NCBI RefSeq assembly: GCF_023050945.1 | Contig: NZ_JALKIM010000025.1 | Span: 1 to 47,712 of the forward strand | Source of the DNA: Anaerobiospirillum sp. NML120448 | Lineage (GTDB): Bacteria; Pseudomonadota; Gammaproteobacteria; Enterobacterales; Succinivibrionaceae | Direction: 5' to 3' | Length of the DNA stretch: 47,712 bases | In this document: positions 38,601-44,430 of the stretch, piece by piece | Position numbering within the stretch: the stretch's first letter is position 1 | Layout of the letters: the number at the start of each line of letters is the position of its first letter | Notes under the pieces: generated by a model | What the model was told of the DNA's origin: nothing | The model's input: only the letters and a program-made list of their open reading frames with translations | Database searches by the model: none | Program-made: the position numbers and the translations under genes

Positions 38601-39712
38601 AAGACTCAAGCTTGCAAGAGGCTAATCACTGCTCTTTAATTCAAAAAAGCGCAGGTATGTACGTGCCTGTAGATAATGACTTACAAGAAGATGAAGACAG
38701 CTATGATTATGAGGAGCTTTATGGAGAGTGGGATCAGGAGCTTGAGAGTAATCCTACCCAAGAGGAACTTGCCATTGAGTACGAACAATATGCCAATGAT
38801 CCGCAAGTAGATCCTTTAGATAATTCATTAGATAGCCAAAGCGCTCAGGTACAAGATTTATCAGGTATCTATTTAACTACTGATGTTCAAGGCAAAGCTA
38901 GTAACTATCAAGATGGCTTAGCCCAAGAAAAAGAAGATTGCGAAAAGCAAAGTCGCAATAAGTACGGCCCAAGTCCTTTAAGAGACCCGCAAGATGAAGG
39001 TCAAATTGATGATTTGCTAAATAACTCTTTTTGCAATTGTTATGACAACTATGGTGATTGTTACGAGGATGTAGGAAGTTTTGAGAAAAAAACTCCTAAC
39101 GAAAACTCTAGTAAAAAGAAAAAGGCAAGCAAAAACGCCTCTGCTAAGAGCAAAATTGAGCCTTACGAGCGCATGTCTTTAGAGGAATTGTTGCGTGAGA
39201 TGCCAGAGTCATATGAGAGCATTGATGATAGCAATGACGATGAATATCAGGATTCATGGGATGAAGAGGAAAACGACGATCCTATGATCATGAGTTATGA
39301 CCAAATGGAAACTTTCTCTAAGTTTTTAGCTGAGCAAAATATCAATCCAATGGATATTGAAGGTATTGCTGATGCCCTAGTAAAGAACCATTTTGATATT
39401 TTGGATCAAAAAGGTCTCTCCCATGATGATATTGTGCGCACAATAAGCGAAAATAACTTTAATTTTGATGAGCTGGACGCTCTAAAAGAAATTGACCAAC
39501 AAAGCTCTTTGCGCTCTGCTCAAGAGCAAATTACTAGCGATGATACTAAAGATAAGAGCTCAGTATCCCAGCTAGAGCTTGCTCACCATGAGGCTCAAAA
39601 AGACAAGGAGCAAGATGTCTTAATAGGAGAAAACCCTAATAGTGCGCCTAAGGCTAAAACTAAAGGCAAGACTAAGGTCAAGGCCAAACCTAAGGCCGAT
39701 CCTCAGGTTTAG
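29660..39712 (+). CDS. giant 3350-residue protein of unknown function
   Basis: One uninterrupted frame of about 10 kb encodes an acidic protein of roughly 370 kDa. No signal peptide or membrane helix is evident, so it is probably cytoplasmic. The first 200 residues are low-complexity: Ser-rich, then Ala/Gly/Asp-rich. The bulk (about 215-2180 and 2260-3000) is globular and helix-rich. Scattered segments (LANTGDASAMRYSHICMD, GLGNGNSLSYLSESAHCL) recall degenerate Sel1/TPR-like helical repeats, weakly. Ala/Gly/Ser/His islands interrupt it near 715-790 (including HGHGHEHEHD) and 2185-2255. Residues 3005-3210 are very acidic, and the last 25 are Lys/Ala-rich. The start appears to be GTG at 29660, preceded by GGGATAGG; ATG at 29729 is an alternative. 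No enzyme motif was recognised. Confidence 0.8.
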   Translation: MNSSSSSSKNSNLKSQSSDLDENMALLEELEAALSDSASSSQESKAVNAVNQDAVGDTDSKVKQPRKTNAKSKSTTTSTLKDSASDGYSGSKDDVYAAVYEDAGSNVGLESDTGKASDADADASAGASSGVDGAARTMTRDKARVRARVSKNKSKTGASDVGAVGRDGGGAGAWDGARASASAHAGAGVSDDAVAVEMGAELKDEQSDNSHEVLFGSLSRSGIGISKALLQGSRLQSLKKNVTTSDNPFLNVDPRSLLADKITHISGKTLDLGALIHDLKELDPDIVKAANQEGLSGFAGAANDLLLFRKLEELGANQFCNLTISQIRSLIKKSIPKLSDKVILECYQCFKSCIKNGELERKVQYLADKYQVTIPHQSIEAFLFTDDSDYQGSEGLIAIRKLVVETYCNYEDEILKLVKIFDIKNTQFSKAFDEVTFYQYLIARKSGKEHDFRVYEALVKLKNHIELFILMRGGFIKTQDFAIFSDSELVSDIYDDDSIFQQHSYHSAKELVQLEPCGMHFCYLESVLNLIVSTDSARDLLLNFIKKFGQIYINKACSKFFNPTMGFEFDFVPCLLSYVQGLYACQIGSNAFYEASHKVDDLEEAPLFFYELFLNNENTANTPEYQIALNKFKEVMPEHISSHQFTDEMKEWATHIYHQESIYRATKAMIGSIVTCGHPISKDENYLNEQVAFEMMAFYSKYLINLERKKLYAQFEQEKHDGAQGSAEPEGNSADTGAGAGAAGAASAMQGSSDGGHDSASEHGLGPGHGHGHEHEHDQGQEQSPSNSSNEEYDSEFWLLGDNGFVPLIPGMPALSAFLIGRAFTYGELMREQNNTWGFSALTYSDYSGNYLASTYLAHYYQALFDSKLNAQGQLFFLYHMRAILAFHLGMTSIEVPYSSLKLYHNYDFHISHKDIELYFNALKEQDDSWTRLFKKNPTLTHNSRFEGRQPLLSTVFGTIVGNSLIYLCDLIEQNPKFGDFYHNSLLLLINLLERCLKAEYNPVGCFAIYRLLKANLTGTTYGLQESCFEKYFPHSSASALLFHQLFPNSVKSSNFDDLIGQDFNSDDIGNMFLQVGMLSSAHREQGYNLLNHHLSSYKGNFAPLTEPYLDELYRTSAGLGNGNSLSYLSESAHCLNQEEDSELYALMGARIQAGHLYKKLSHYFIKNDMKTERRRLAHQMFFMHRPYGFYDSYLVLKDRKDRVNEAHTFLFYAACMSVPEAISDLEALEQDHLFEPLPFVVYLKYLEQLAKTKVEALLTLRLLSQSGGILPVNSFYFMKFLEHNHAFFSNSMLKKALLDSGQIDLALGGELYSLQSSSCSELFKDEQEYLRLNSYDMEGNFATYHQLFERDFNVEHFNAHNIGDTVVQETVTKMFDSLVAGKTQLERAIFLNWRMADNFPSYLQEKAEALSISVESDKDFATIDSVMAAYRGALDTYPLSLNISLCTGKKDAHILDSNKSIESVVNSLVKSEIIGSTLETMYAFALNALRGRGRPSPQHFLNFCRYLANTGDASAMRYSHICMDPLNVVPYGQTFNEHVVEAYEKDVANWSKYFAKKSFDGQLLDHIVESATARKERDIILKALDQSGLNNGSALAVGDDNTQGYGSDLNSIIYSDVNRDYLKLSVDSYQELIKYYQRQETQINNLIAQDCQDDANVFVGNYIKQLHKLNEDYWLQQSKEQTANFANNEDEGLSLEVFGPTATFILQSNRFSPTQLVDLIEPTLGPNQKIKLSAEVKGKLYIKSFLDFVYFMKIRGWNIVQSLVCSRNGWQLNRKANGPERSFASLLAKDMLTGAPGAKERFLYYVQSHGFKYHLNSAYFKENDSSQTARNFVTDVLQIDLKSPKFEEFSQSMDSEGFPEFKALLLEETNGYIASRPRLSIDGFEYNTQSGYSSLVDDLAPDLVLNESEAIKARDELKLIAATLNDLATQDCASKSHYFTCADRLMDQNYGSSSIVTRAMIERIVGIENIERLNNNDKPYLSYTFYSDKSIGAHDMLKMLGVSCSILPYRLMSGIDPKSRHLILKNSLQLGSEAVDLNTSQLYGIDKDTSISRWHMSKEQLLCHNANDTSFDHAKLHDSLYSSYSNALYQEDRLCVSLAMLYDQGQGQNNKAIKETANANQVAADSGAYEPATKSSNSQMSHGSHAAFKRQQAKSQAWSNDISFNAHERLEQVLSEDVGLQSDDIADELAKYVEASTANVAFANYDGANGTSASARTGARTGVSASTRVGSTSSAINSARASDSASVSEHLDGIHALVNDREILEHDRESSLDGQGVDARQRVANSKLSSEEKKLLECILSHKEYHGSLLSRRYAVHAKQVLEQAHIVNEKYSSQAAMLVRDSKDQDGMLIAERIKNSKGQTYQERAWDLLSNQNEGDGKARAPYSDEVTSERSLDESMIYDRLKTFLGSNLSFGYDSKDLDKVTGLADTQDNSKDSDLNEAQRRLHQAIKDPSSLLGMIFSRVWEFDESKEEQYTRPHMFYEDENPLHVYIYLLLNIINAHENYEVRLVNEEGYLDALYSQGYFYGCSDLIDCAFKHTVYESYRYRFERELVSKEVSASISNLAGSILERILSQNDLAIFYKADLNEVNSQTQKIAEHFKMPKTTPKRYLLEALINYSDEQVTKRSRYYKALISANTDQLEAHNYEVMLDDSLQHQAFYDLFNCQAMLSCAPNVMHWLYQHNFKGMDIGTIDPNAFIWSQESSYTKELAKSIQGDNHINTCSEQVQIATGLLVDSPELGYQNVKLAKFHSTLTKEQDCRRLSYIEKTHGIGVNYEHLDKAQHNQLDALTLKFIRMQDVLQVAISSQHHEVMPFAPEYIYAGLIIGDDRPWSGKNEEQSNHLAKQCSLLYGYDPIRGTTLGSYRASVAFDEEDRAFYEQYFADNPLESKTSDKDLVDKLIFAGRHKDAFAIHNLLLDQLESEQSPTDFNHIGELDERLAAYEYAQILGLKYFVYDADNYSDIMSNVIISNVCPPKDIPLEDSSLQEANHCSLIQKSAGMYVPVDNDLQEDEDSYDYEELYGEWDQELESNPTQEELAIEYEQYANDPQVDPLDNSLDSQSAQVQDLSGIYLTTDVQGKASNYQDGLAQEKEDCEKQSRNKYGPSPLRDPQDEGQIDDLLNNSFCNCYDNYGDCYEDVGSFEKKTPNENSSKKKKASKNASAKSKIEPYERMSLEELLREMPESYESIDDSNDDEYQDSWDEEENDDPMIMSYDQMETFSKFLAEQNINPMDIEGIADALVKNHFDILDQKGLSHDDIVRTISENNFNFDELDALKEIDQQSSLRSAQEQITSDDTKDKSSVSQLELAHHEAQKDKEQDVLIGENPNSAPKAKTKGKTKVKAKPKADPQV

Positions 39713-39927
39713 CCCCAGGCTCTGCTTATATCCTGGCCATGGGGAGCTTAGCTCCCTTGCCAAGGTTATTGGGCTACCCCCTCAGGCACGGCCCACAATC
39801 ACAGCCTGTGGGTCTGCTCAAGTAGGCTGTGCCTGTGCCTGTGGGAGGCTGTGTCTTAGGTAGTTATTCTTATTGGGCAGCTTAAGTGGTGCTTTAGAGC
39901 TGTTAATTTTGGGAGTTATTTTTTGTT
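39713..39927. repeat. hairpin and GCCTGTG repeats after the giant gene
   Basis: GGGAGCT/AGCTCCC (about 39739-39754) forms a tight hairpin followed by TTG. Further on, CCTGTG and GGCTGTG words recur at 39805-39856. No gene was seen in this gap. The hairpin may end the giant transcript, although the T tail is poor. Confidence 0.5.
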
Positions 39928-40656
39928 ATGCAATATTTATTGAAGGTCACTATTTTAGGTGTTAAGCATCATGTGTTTAGAGTGGTCTCAGTTGACGGTG
40001 CAGCAGATATTGAGCATGTGCTCAATTTGTGTGATCTTTCATTTGACTATGCTGGCTATAACACTAAAGAACTCTATTTTGCCAAAGACTATGATAGCTT
40101 TACTAAGATGGCTTTAGATTATCAGCCTTATGATGAAAATCGCTACGGCCCAAGTGGTAAAGAGTTTGACTCGTTTTGGCATCAGCAGGTGGAGCTTAGC
40201 AAGTTAAATACTTTTGCTCTCAAGCTTTGCGATAATAAGAGTGACTTTATTAAGCCTTTTGATGAATTAATTGAAGGTAAAATCGCTCTTTACCAAGAGC
40301 ATATTGCTCCACGTATTACTGATTTACAAAAGCACTTTAAGTTTATTTATGTCCTAAATGGTGTACAGCATTTAGTTGAAGTTATGACTAGCTCTGAAAA
40401 GTTAAAGTGCTTTTTACCAGCTGCTTTAATGGGCGAGGGCTTAATTGAGGATAGCGATGAGACTAAGCCTTTATCTTTAACTATGCTCAATGAATTTTTA
40501 AGTGCCCATGAAAATGATGAAAATTTTGATGATGGCTTAAATTTAAAAGATTGTACCGCCCGCTTAAGAGCTTTAGGCGCACAACGTAATAGTGATAATA
40601 TTAACAACGCTATAGTCAAAGCAGGCGCAAAGCCATTAAACTTTGTAGCCGATTAA
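39928..40656 (+). CDS. 242-residue protein, weakly like the pRiA4b ORF-3 family
   Basis: The protein begins YLLKVTILGVKHHVFRVVSVDG. This strand pattern, with a later ELYFAKDYDSFTKM, resembles the pRiA4b ORF-3-like fold (an uncharacterised family), but the usual Trp and Arg landmarks are weak. The C-terminal 100 residues are acidic and helical (AHENDENFDDGLNLKD, then ARLRALGAQRNSD). There is no signal peptide or membrane segment. It follows the giant gene by 215 bases on the same strand, so the two might be linked, though a hairpin lies between them. GGGAG about 12 bases before the ATG is a poor ribosome site. Function unknown. Confidence 0.6.
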   Translation: MQYLLKVTILGVKHHVFRVVSVDGAADIEHVLNLCDLSFDYAGYNTKELYFAKDYDSFTKMALDYQPYDENRYGPSGKEFDSFWHQQVELSKLNTFALKLCDNKSDFIKPFDELIEGKIALYQEHIAPRITDLQKHFKFIYVLNGVQHLVEVMTSSEKLKCFLPAALMGEGLIEDSDETKPLSLTMLNEFLSAHENDENFDDGLNLKDCTARLRALGAQRNSDNINNAIVKAGAKPLNFVAD

Positions 40657-40703
40657 TTACAACTTATCTTTGCAACTAAAAGTTTTTGGTTAAAGATAGG
40701 TTT

Positions 40704-40761
40704 GCTTGGCAATTACATGGCATAAGCCATGGCCGATACCATGGCTTATGCCTTGCCAAGC
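40704..40761. repeat. long nested palindrome GGCATAAGCCATGG / CCATGGCTTATGCC
   Basis: Inner arms of 14 bases (40719-40732, 40739-40752) are perfect, around a 6-base loop. Outer arms GCTTGGCAA (40704-40712) and TTGCCAAGC (40753-40761) are also perfect, with a 6-base bulge on the left. There is no T run. It is the most symmetric member of the window's repeat family and lies between the 242-residue gene and nadA. Confidence 0.8.
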
Positions 40762-40902
40762 TTAGAAAAGAGCAAAGTTACCTTTGCTTGTAATCTCTTA
40801 GTAAAGGAGCATGTCTTAAGATGTGCCTTTGCTAAGCATTATGCTTAATGCCTGAATGATGAATAATGGCATTAGGCCCATATTTTAGGAGTTAGGATCA
40901 TT

Positions 40903-41988
40903 ATGGCTTTAATTACGCTCAAAGATATCGTTATGCCTCAGGAGTTTGAACTTCCTGCTAAGTTATCTGCCCAAGAGCTAGAAAAAGATAGTAGCTTGTT
41001 CGAGCAAGCTAAAGAAGCCATCAAAAAGCATAAGGCTTTATTAATTGCTCACTATTACACTACCCCAATTATTCAGCGCTTAGCTGAGGAAACAGGTGGC
41101 TTTATTGGTGACTCTTTAGAAATGGCTCGTGTAGGCAAAGAGAGTCCTTTAAACACTGTAGTAGTAGCTGGTGTGCGCTTCATGGGTGAGACTGCAAAGA
41201 TCTTATCTCCAGAAAAGACTATTTTAATGCCTGACATGGGTGCTGAGTGTTCTTTAGATTTATGTTGTAAGGGCTCAGAACTTAAGCGCATTAAAGAGGC
41301 TCATCCTAATGCAACTGTAGTGGCCTATGCTAATACCTCAGCAGAGGTTAAGGCTATGTCTGATTGGATTGTAACCTCATCCTTAGCTGTAGAGTTAGCT
41401 GATTACTTAAAGGGTCGTGGCGAGGAAATCTTATGGGTGCCAGATCGTCATTTAGGTGGTTATATTGCTAATAACGCTAAGACTCAAGTTATTACTTGGC
41501 CTGGTCGTTGTATTGTGCACGACTCTTTTGAGGCTAAAGAAATTGCTAAGTTAAAAGAGCAAAACCCACAAGCTAAGCTCTTAGTACACCCAGAGTCTCC
41601 TGCTGAGGTAGTAGCTCTTGCTGATAAGGTAGGCTCAACCTCTCAATTATTAGCCTTTACCAAGACTGATGATGCCCAAACTTATTTAGTTGCTACTGAA
41701 AGAGGCATTTTCTATAAGATGCAACAGGCTTGCCCTAATAAGACCTTTATCGAGGCTCCTGTTGGCCCTCGTCCAGGTGTTTCTTCTTTAGATGGTGCTA
41801 AGTGCCCATGGATGGCTTTAAACACTTTAGAGAAGATTATTGAGTCTTTAGAGGGTGACGAGCAAGTTAAAGCTAAGCACAGCATCGAAGTTGATGAGAG
41901 TGTACGTGTTGATGCTATGAAGCCTCTTGATCGCATGTTGAAATTTGCCGCTGCCATCAAGTCAGGTAACGTACCTAACGATCTTTAG
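40903..41988 (+). CDS. nadA: quinolinate synthase NadA
   Basis: A 361-residue cytoplasmic enzyme that joins iminoaspartate and dihydroxyacetone phosphate to make quinolinate in NAD biosynthesis. It uses a [4Fe-4S] cluster. The three cluster cysteines are visible: Cys116 (GAECSLD), Cys203 (WPGRCIVH) and Cys301 (GAKCPWM). Other family blocks are AHYYTTPIIQRLAEETGGFIGDSLEMAR, CVPDRHLGGY-type WVPDRHLGGYIA, and HPESPAEV. It belongs to the longer NadA type. The ATG at 40903 is preceded by TAGGAGTTAGGATCATT. Its usual partners nadB and nadC are not in the window. A terminator follows, so it is transcribed alone. Confidence 0.95.
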   Translation: MALITLKDIVMPQEFELPAKLSAQELEKDSSLFEQAKEAIKKHKALLIAHYYTTPIIQRLAEETGGFIGDSLEMARVGKESPLNTVVVAGVRFMGETAKILSPEKTILMPDMGAECSLDLCCKGSELKRIKEAHPNATVVAYANTSAEVKAMSDWIVTSSLAVELADYLKGRGEEILWVPDRHLGGYIANNAKTQVITWPGRCIVHDSFEAKEIAKLKEQNPQAKLLVHPESPAEVVALADKVGSTSQLLAFTKTDDAQTYLVATERGIFYKMQQACPNKTFIEAPVGPRPGVSSLDGAKCPWMALNTLEKIIESLEGDEQVKAKHSIEVDESVRVDAMKPLDRMLKFAAAIKSGNVPNDL

Positions 41989-42014
41989 TAGCTAATTTTC
42001 TTTATTCTTTAAAG

Positions 42015-42050
42015 AAGGGCCAGCAAGACTAACCATCTTCCTGGCCTTTT
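42015..42050 (+). terminator. terminator after nadA
   Basis: AAGGGCCAG (42015-42023) pairs with CTGGCCTTTT (42041-42050), ending in a T run. Confidence 0.85.
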
Positions 42051-42295
42051 TACTTTGAAAGCCCATTACCATGCTTGTTTGGCTAGTCTTGTTTTCTTAG
42101 CTTTAGGGCTTGCATTGGTGGGCATAGCCCTTAAACACCAAGTGTCTTGGCCTTGGTACATATCATGAAAGTAGGGATATACAGGTCATATAGGTATGAG
42201 ATTTTATTAGGCAATCTCAGTATTGAGTAGTAAGCCGTATTTGCATATAATTTCTATATTGTGTAATAAATTTATTTAGTGAAGGGGTGCTGGAT

Positions 42296-42514
42296 ATGCA
42301 GGTATGCTACAACAAGCTATGGAAACTTTTAATCGACAAAAACATGAAAAAGAAAGAGTTAGCCGAAGCTGCTGGTATCAGTAATTCTTTAATTGCTAAG
42401 TTAGGCAAGAATGAAAATGTGACTGTGGAGGTTCTCGTGAGAATATGTTCTGCACTTGACTGCAGAATTGAAGACATTCTGGAGTTAGTTCCAGAAGATA
42501 AAAAGTCTATCTAG
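42296..42514 (+). CDS. small XRE-family (Cro/CI-type) helix-turn-helix regulator
   Basis: A 72-residue protein made of a single HTH domain. The helix-turn-helix is MKKKELAEAAGISNSLIAKLGKNENVTVEVLVRIC, followed by SALDCRIEDILELVP. This is the compact HTH_26 type of the Cro/CI superfamily, a DNA-binding repressor or switch. The ATG at 42296 has AAGGGG eight bases upstream; an in-frame GTG at 42287 overlaps that site and was rejected. No restriction-modification, toxin or phage gene adjoins it, so the target is unknown. Confidence 0.85.
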   Translation: MQVCYNKLWKLLIDKNMKKKELAEAAGISNSLIAKLGKNENVTVEVLVRICSALDCRIEDILELVPEDKKSI

Positions 42515-42669
42515 GGAAATTTGTCATGCAAATCATTGGGATACAAAGTCTGCATTTCTGATGTAATCTTATCTTTCGAGCTTTTTTGTATTTGCGTTGG
42601 GGTATTGTGTGGTGTCCTAAGTTGCGAGAGCTTAAGTTGAGAGATAGGGGGCTAACCTTGGATAGTAAA

Positions 42670-42700
42670 AAGGCCTAAAGCTATATTAGCTTTAGGCCTT
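42670..42700. terminator. perfect 14-bp hairpin, probable bidirectional terminator
   Basis: AAGGCCTAAAGCTA and TAGCTTTAGGCCTT flank a three-base loop. A-rich sequence precedes the stem. T5 follows four bases after it. It may end the XRE transcript or act on the opposite strand. Confidence 0.65.
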
Positions 42701-43164
42701 AGCGTTTTTATGTTTGAAAGATTAAAGATTAAAAAGGCACATTTAATTAACTCAAACTTCTCCCGCACTTTTAAGCAAAAATACGGAGTTCTGCCTAGCA
42801 AGCTCCATGAGCAAGCCATGCAGTCTCAGCTCCTCACTACCAATAATCAAACATGGCCTTGTAGAGGGTAGATCTATAGTTGGTCGCAAGAGTAAGTTTG
42901 CCGCCCTATAGGTGAAAATAGCGTTTGGACATGCAAGAGTAAAAGCTAATGTTCTGTATCAAGCCTCTGCACGCTGCAGCACGTAGCTAAGCAGTGTACG
43001 AGGCGCAGGGCGGCGTGCGTGGCGCAGCACGGCGCAGAGCGGCGTGCGGGCTGTGGCGGGGGCTAAATGAAACTTTCTTTTAGTCAGGTGTGAGAGGCTA
43101 GCTTTATGCTAAGCTTAGGATGATAGGCTAATGGTAATTAGTACGAGAATAGCAAGGAGTTAAA
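42701..43164. other. gap with a GC-rich repeat patch, no gene
   Basis: About 460 bases without a credible gene. The patch 42960-43062 is strikingly GC-rich against its AT-rich surroundings. It contains two nearly identical 18-mers starting GGCGCAG (43002-43019, 43031-43048). Promoter signals for the next gene presumably lie in the last 80 bases. Confidence 0.5.
43002..43048. repeat. GC-rich direct repeats GGCGCAG(G/A)GCGGCGTGCG
   Basis: Copies at 43002-43019 and 43031-43048 differ at one base. A partial copy (GGCGCAGCAC) lies at 43021-43030 between them. The origin is unknown. Confidence 0.75.
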
Positions 43165-43860
43165 ATGCACGGAAAGATCTCTACCTACGACAATAAGAAA
43201 GGCGAAGGTCGTGTACAGGCTGATGACGGTCATATTTATTGGTTTAATAATGACTGTATTGCCCGTCAAGAAGATTGTGACTACCTGATGATGGATGTAG
43301 AGGTAGAGTTTGAAGTTGGTCTTAAGCAAGTAAAAGATCGTAAGACTAACCAAATGGTGGAAAAGCAAGCTGCTTTAGAGCTAACCGTTTTAAATCCTCA
43401 AAGCCTAGATGAGCACAATATTTTTTATAGTGAGCCATCCTCTTTCTTATATGAAAAGGAGGATTTAGTAGAGGGCTTTGATGTTTTAGATCGTGGTTTA
43501 TACTCTTTATCACGCTCAGATCGTACTGAGGAAAAAGCTCGCTACCGTTTAACTCGTGATTGCCTGGAGTATGGAGCTAACTCACTAGTTTCTTATAAGG
43601 TAGATGTTAAGTTAAAAAATGCCTTTGGTAATGGTTATAACATTTACACCGTAAGTGGTGTGCCTGTAATTTTAGGTAGACGTGATAATAATGGTGATTT
43701 GCGTAGTAGCGATTTAAAGAACCGTTTAGATCAAACTAAGATTAAAAAGGCTCATGAAATCTTAGTTAATACTCGTATTGGCAAAATGGTGATTAAGGGT
43801 TTAGCCGCATTTATGCTCATTATTTTTGCCTTAGGATTTTTCTTAACTGGAGGCATTTAA
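43165..43860 (+). CDS. cold-shock-like domain plus YbjQ-like region plus C-terminal membrane helix
   Basis: A 231-residue protein with an unusual layout. Residues 1-75 look like a cold-shock-type OB fold (MHGKISTYDNKKGEGRVQAD, DGHIYWFNNDCI). Residues about 100-170 resemble the YbjQ/UPF0145 fold: DVLDRGLYSLSRSD, then ARYRLTRDCLEYGANSLVSY, with the characteristic alanine-then-LGAN-like helix. Residues 207-228 are one hydrophobic helix (IKGLAAFMLIIFALGFFLTGG). The protein is likely tail-anchored with its nucleic-acid-binding-like domain in the cytoplasm. The ATG at 43165 has a strong AAGGAG site. Both domain calls rest on pattern only. Confidence 0.65.
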   Translation: MHGKISTYDNKKGEGRVQADDGHIYWFNNDCIARQEDCDYLMMDVEVEFEVGLKQVKDRKTNQMVEKQAALELTVLNPQSLDEHNIFYSEPSSFLYEKEDLVEGFDVLDRGLYSLSRSDRTEEKARYRLTRDCLEYGANSLVSYKVDVKLKNAFGNGYNIYTVSGVPVILGRRDNNGDLRSSDLKNRLDQTKIKKAHEILVNTRIGKMVIKGLAAFMLIIFALGFFLTGGI

Positions 43861-44149
43861 CCCTATGTAGAGGGCCAGTAGGGGGACAATGGCACCTGGC
43901 ACCTGGTTAGCTTTCTTTTAGTGCTCTATAGGGGCTATATGGGCTCATGGCGCATATAGGGCTAATGTGTTGTGGCCATGAGGCCAATAGGCCCAATAGG
44001 CCCAATGGGCCGTTAGGCTCATTGGGTCTATTGGGCTGTGGGGAGTGAGGTGGGCTTTTGTGAGGGGAAACAGCTCATCTAAGTTGTGGTGCTTGTGTTA
44101 GGGGATTGATAAAAAGGCATTGCAAAATTGCCCTGTTGTCTTTATTATA
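43861..44149. other. G-rich gap with repeats
   Basis: No gene was seen. The stretch 43880-44060 consists of GGCACCTGG, ATATGGGC and GGCCCAAT words, including the long hairpin listed separately. Confidence 0.5.
43992..44035. repeat. 16-bp inverted repeat CCCAATAGGCCCAATG
   Basis: The arms at 43992-44007 and 44020-44035 pair with a single G-T mismatch around a 12-base loop. An extra direct copy of the left arm's first half (GGCCAATAGG) precedes it. No T run follows. Confidence 0.75.
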
Positions 44150-44163
44150 TTAGCATATGCTAA
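44150..44163. promoter_or_regulatory. perfect palindrome TTAGCATATGCTAA, candidate metal-regulator operator
   Basis: A 14-bp perfect palindrome sits 33 bases before the FeoB-associated protein start, overlapping the likely promoter. DtxR/MntR-type repressors bind palindromes with TTAGC/GCTAA-like arms. A DtxR-type gene lies 1.4 kb downstream. The link is an inference. Confidence 0.4.
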
Positions 44164-44196
44164 CTTAGATAATACAAGGCTAACTTGGGTATTATT

Positions 44197-44430
44197 ATGG
44201 ATAATTTAATAATTGGGTTAATTATTGCTGTCATTGCGCTTCCTTTCTATTTTGGTCTTAAGAAGATTGCAGCTATGTTTGGAAGTAAAAATTCCTGTGG
44301 TTGCGGCAAGTCAGACTGTGGTTGTGGAGGCTCTGCAAAGGGCGTAAATAAGGTAAGTTCAAGCCATAATAGTGACCAAAGCTGTAATTGTCAGGTTGAT
44401 AAAAGTGGACGTGGCTCATTAAAGCCATAA
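44197..44430 (+). CDS. FeoB-associated Cys-rich membrane protein
   Basis: A 77-residue protein of the FeoB-associated Cys-rich type. One membrane helix (LIIGLIIAVIALPFYFGL, residues 3-20) is followed by the cysteine cluster SCGCGKSDCGCGG and a later NCQV. Members usually sit beside feoB and are thought to help ferrous-iron uptake. No feoA or feoB is in this window. It does lie near two metal-type regulators. I chose the ATG at 44197 because the family begins with this short N-terminus; a TTG 12 bases upstream is less likely. The ribosome site is weak. Confidence 0.75.
   Translation: MDNLIIGLIIAVIALPFYFGLKKIAAMFGSKNSCGCGKSDCGCGGSAKGVNKVSSSHNSDQSCNCQVDKSGRGSLKP

Noticed and set aside
39642-39863. 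Plus-strand open frame of about 73 codons overlapping the giant gene end
   Set aside because: It is made of the repeat words at the gene end and GCCTGTG words in the gap; no start signal.
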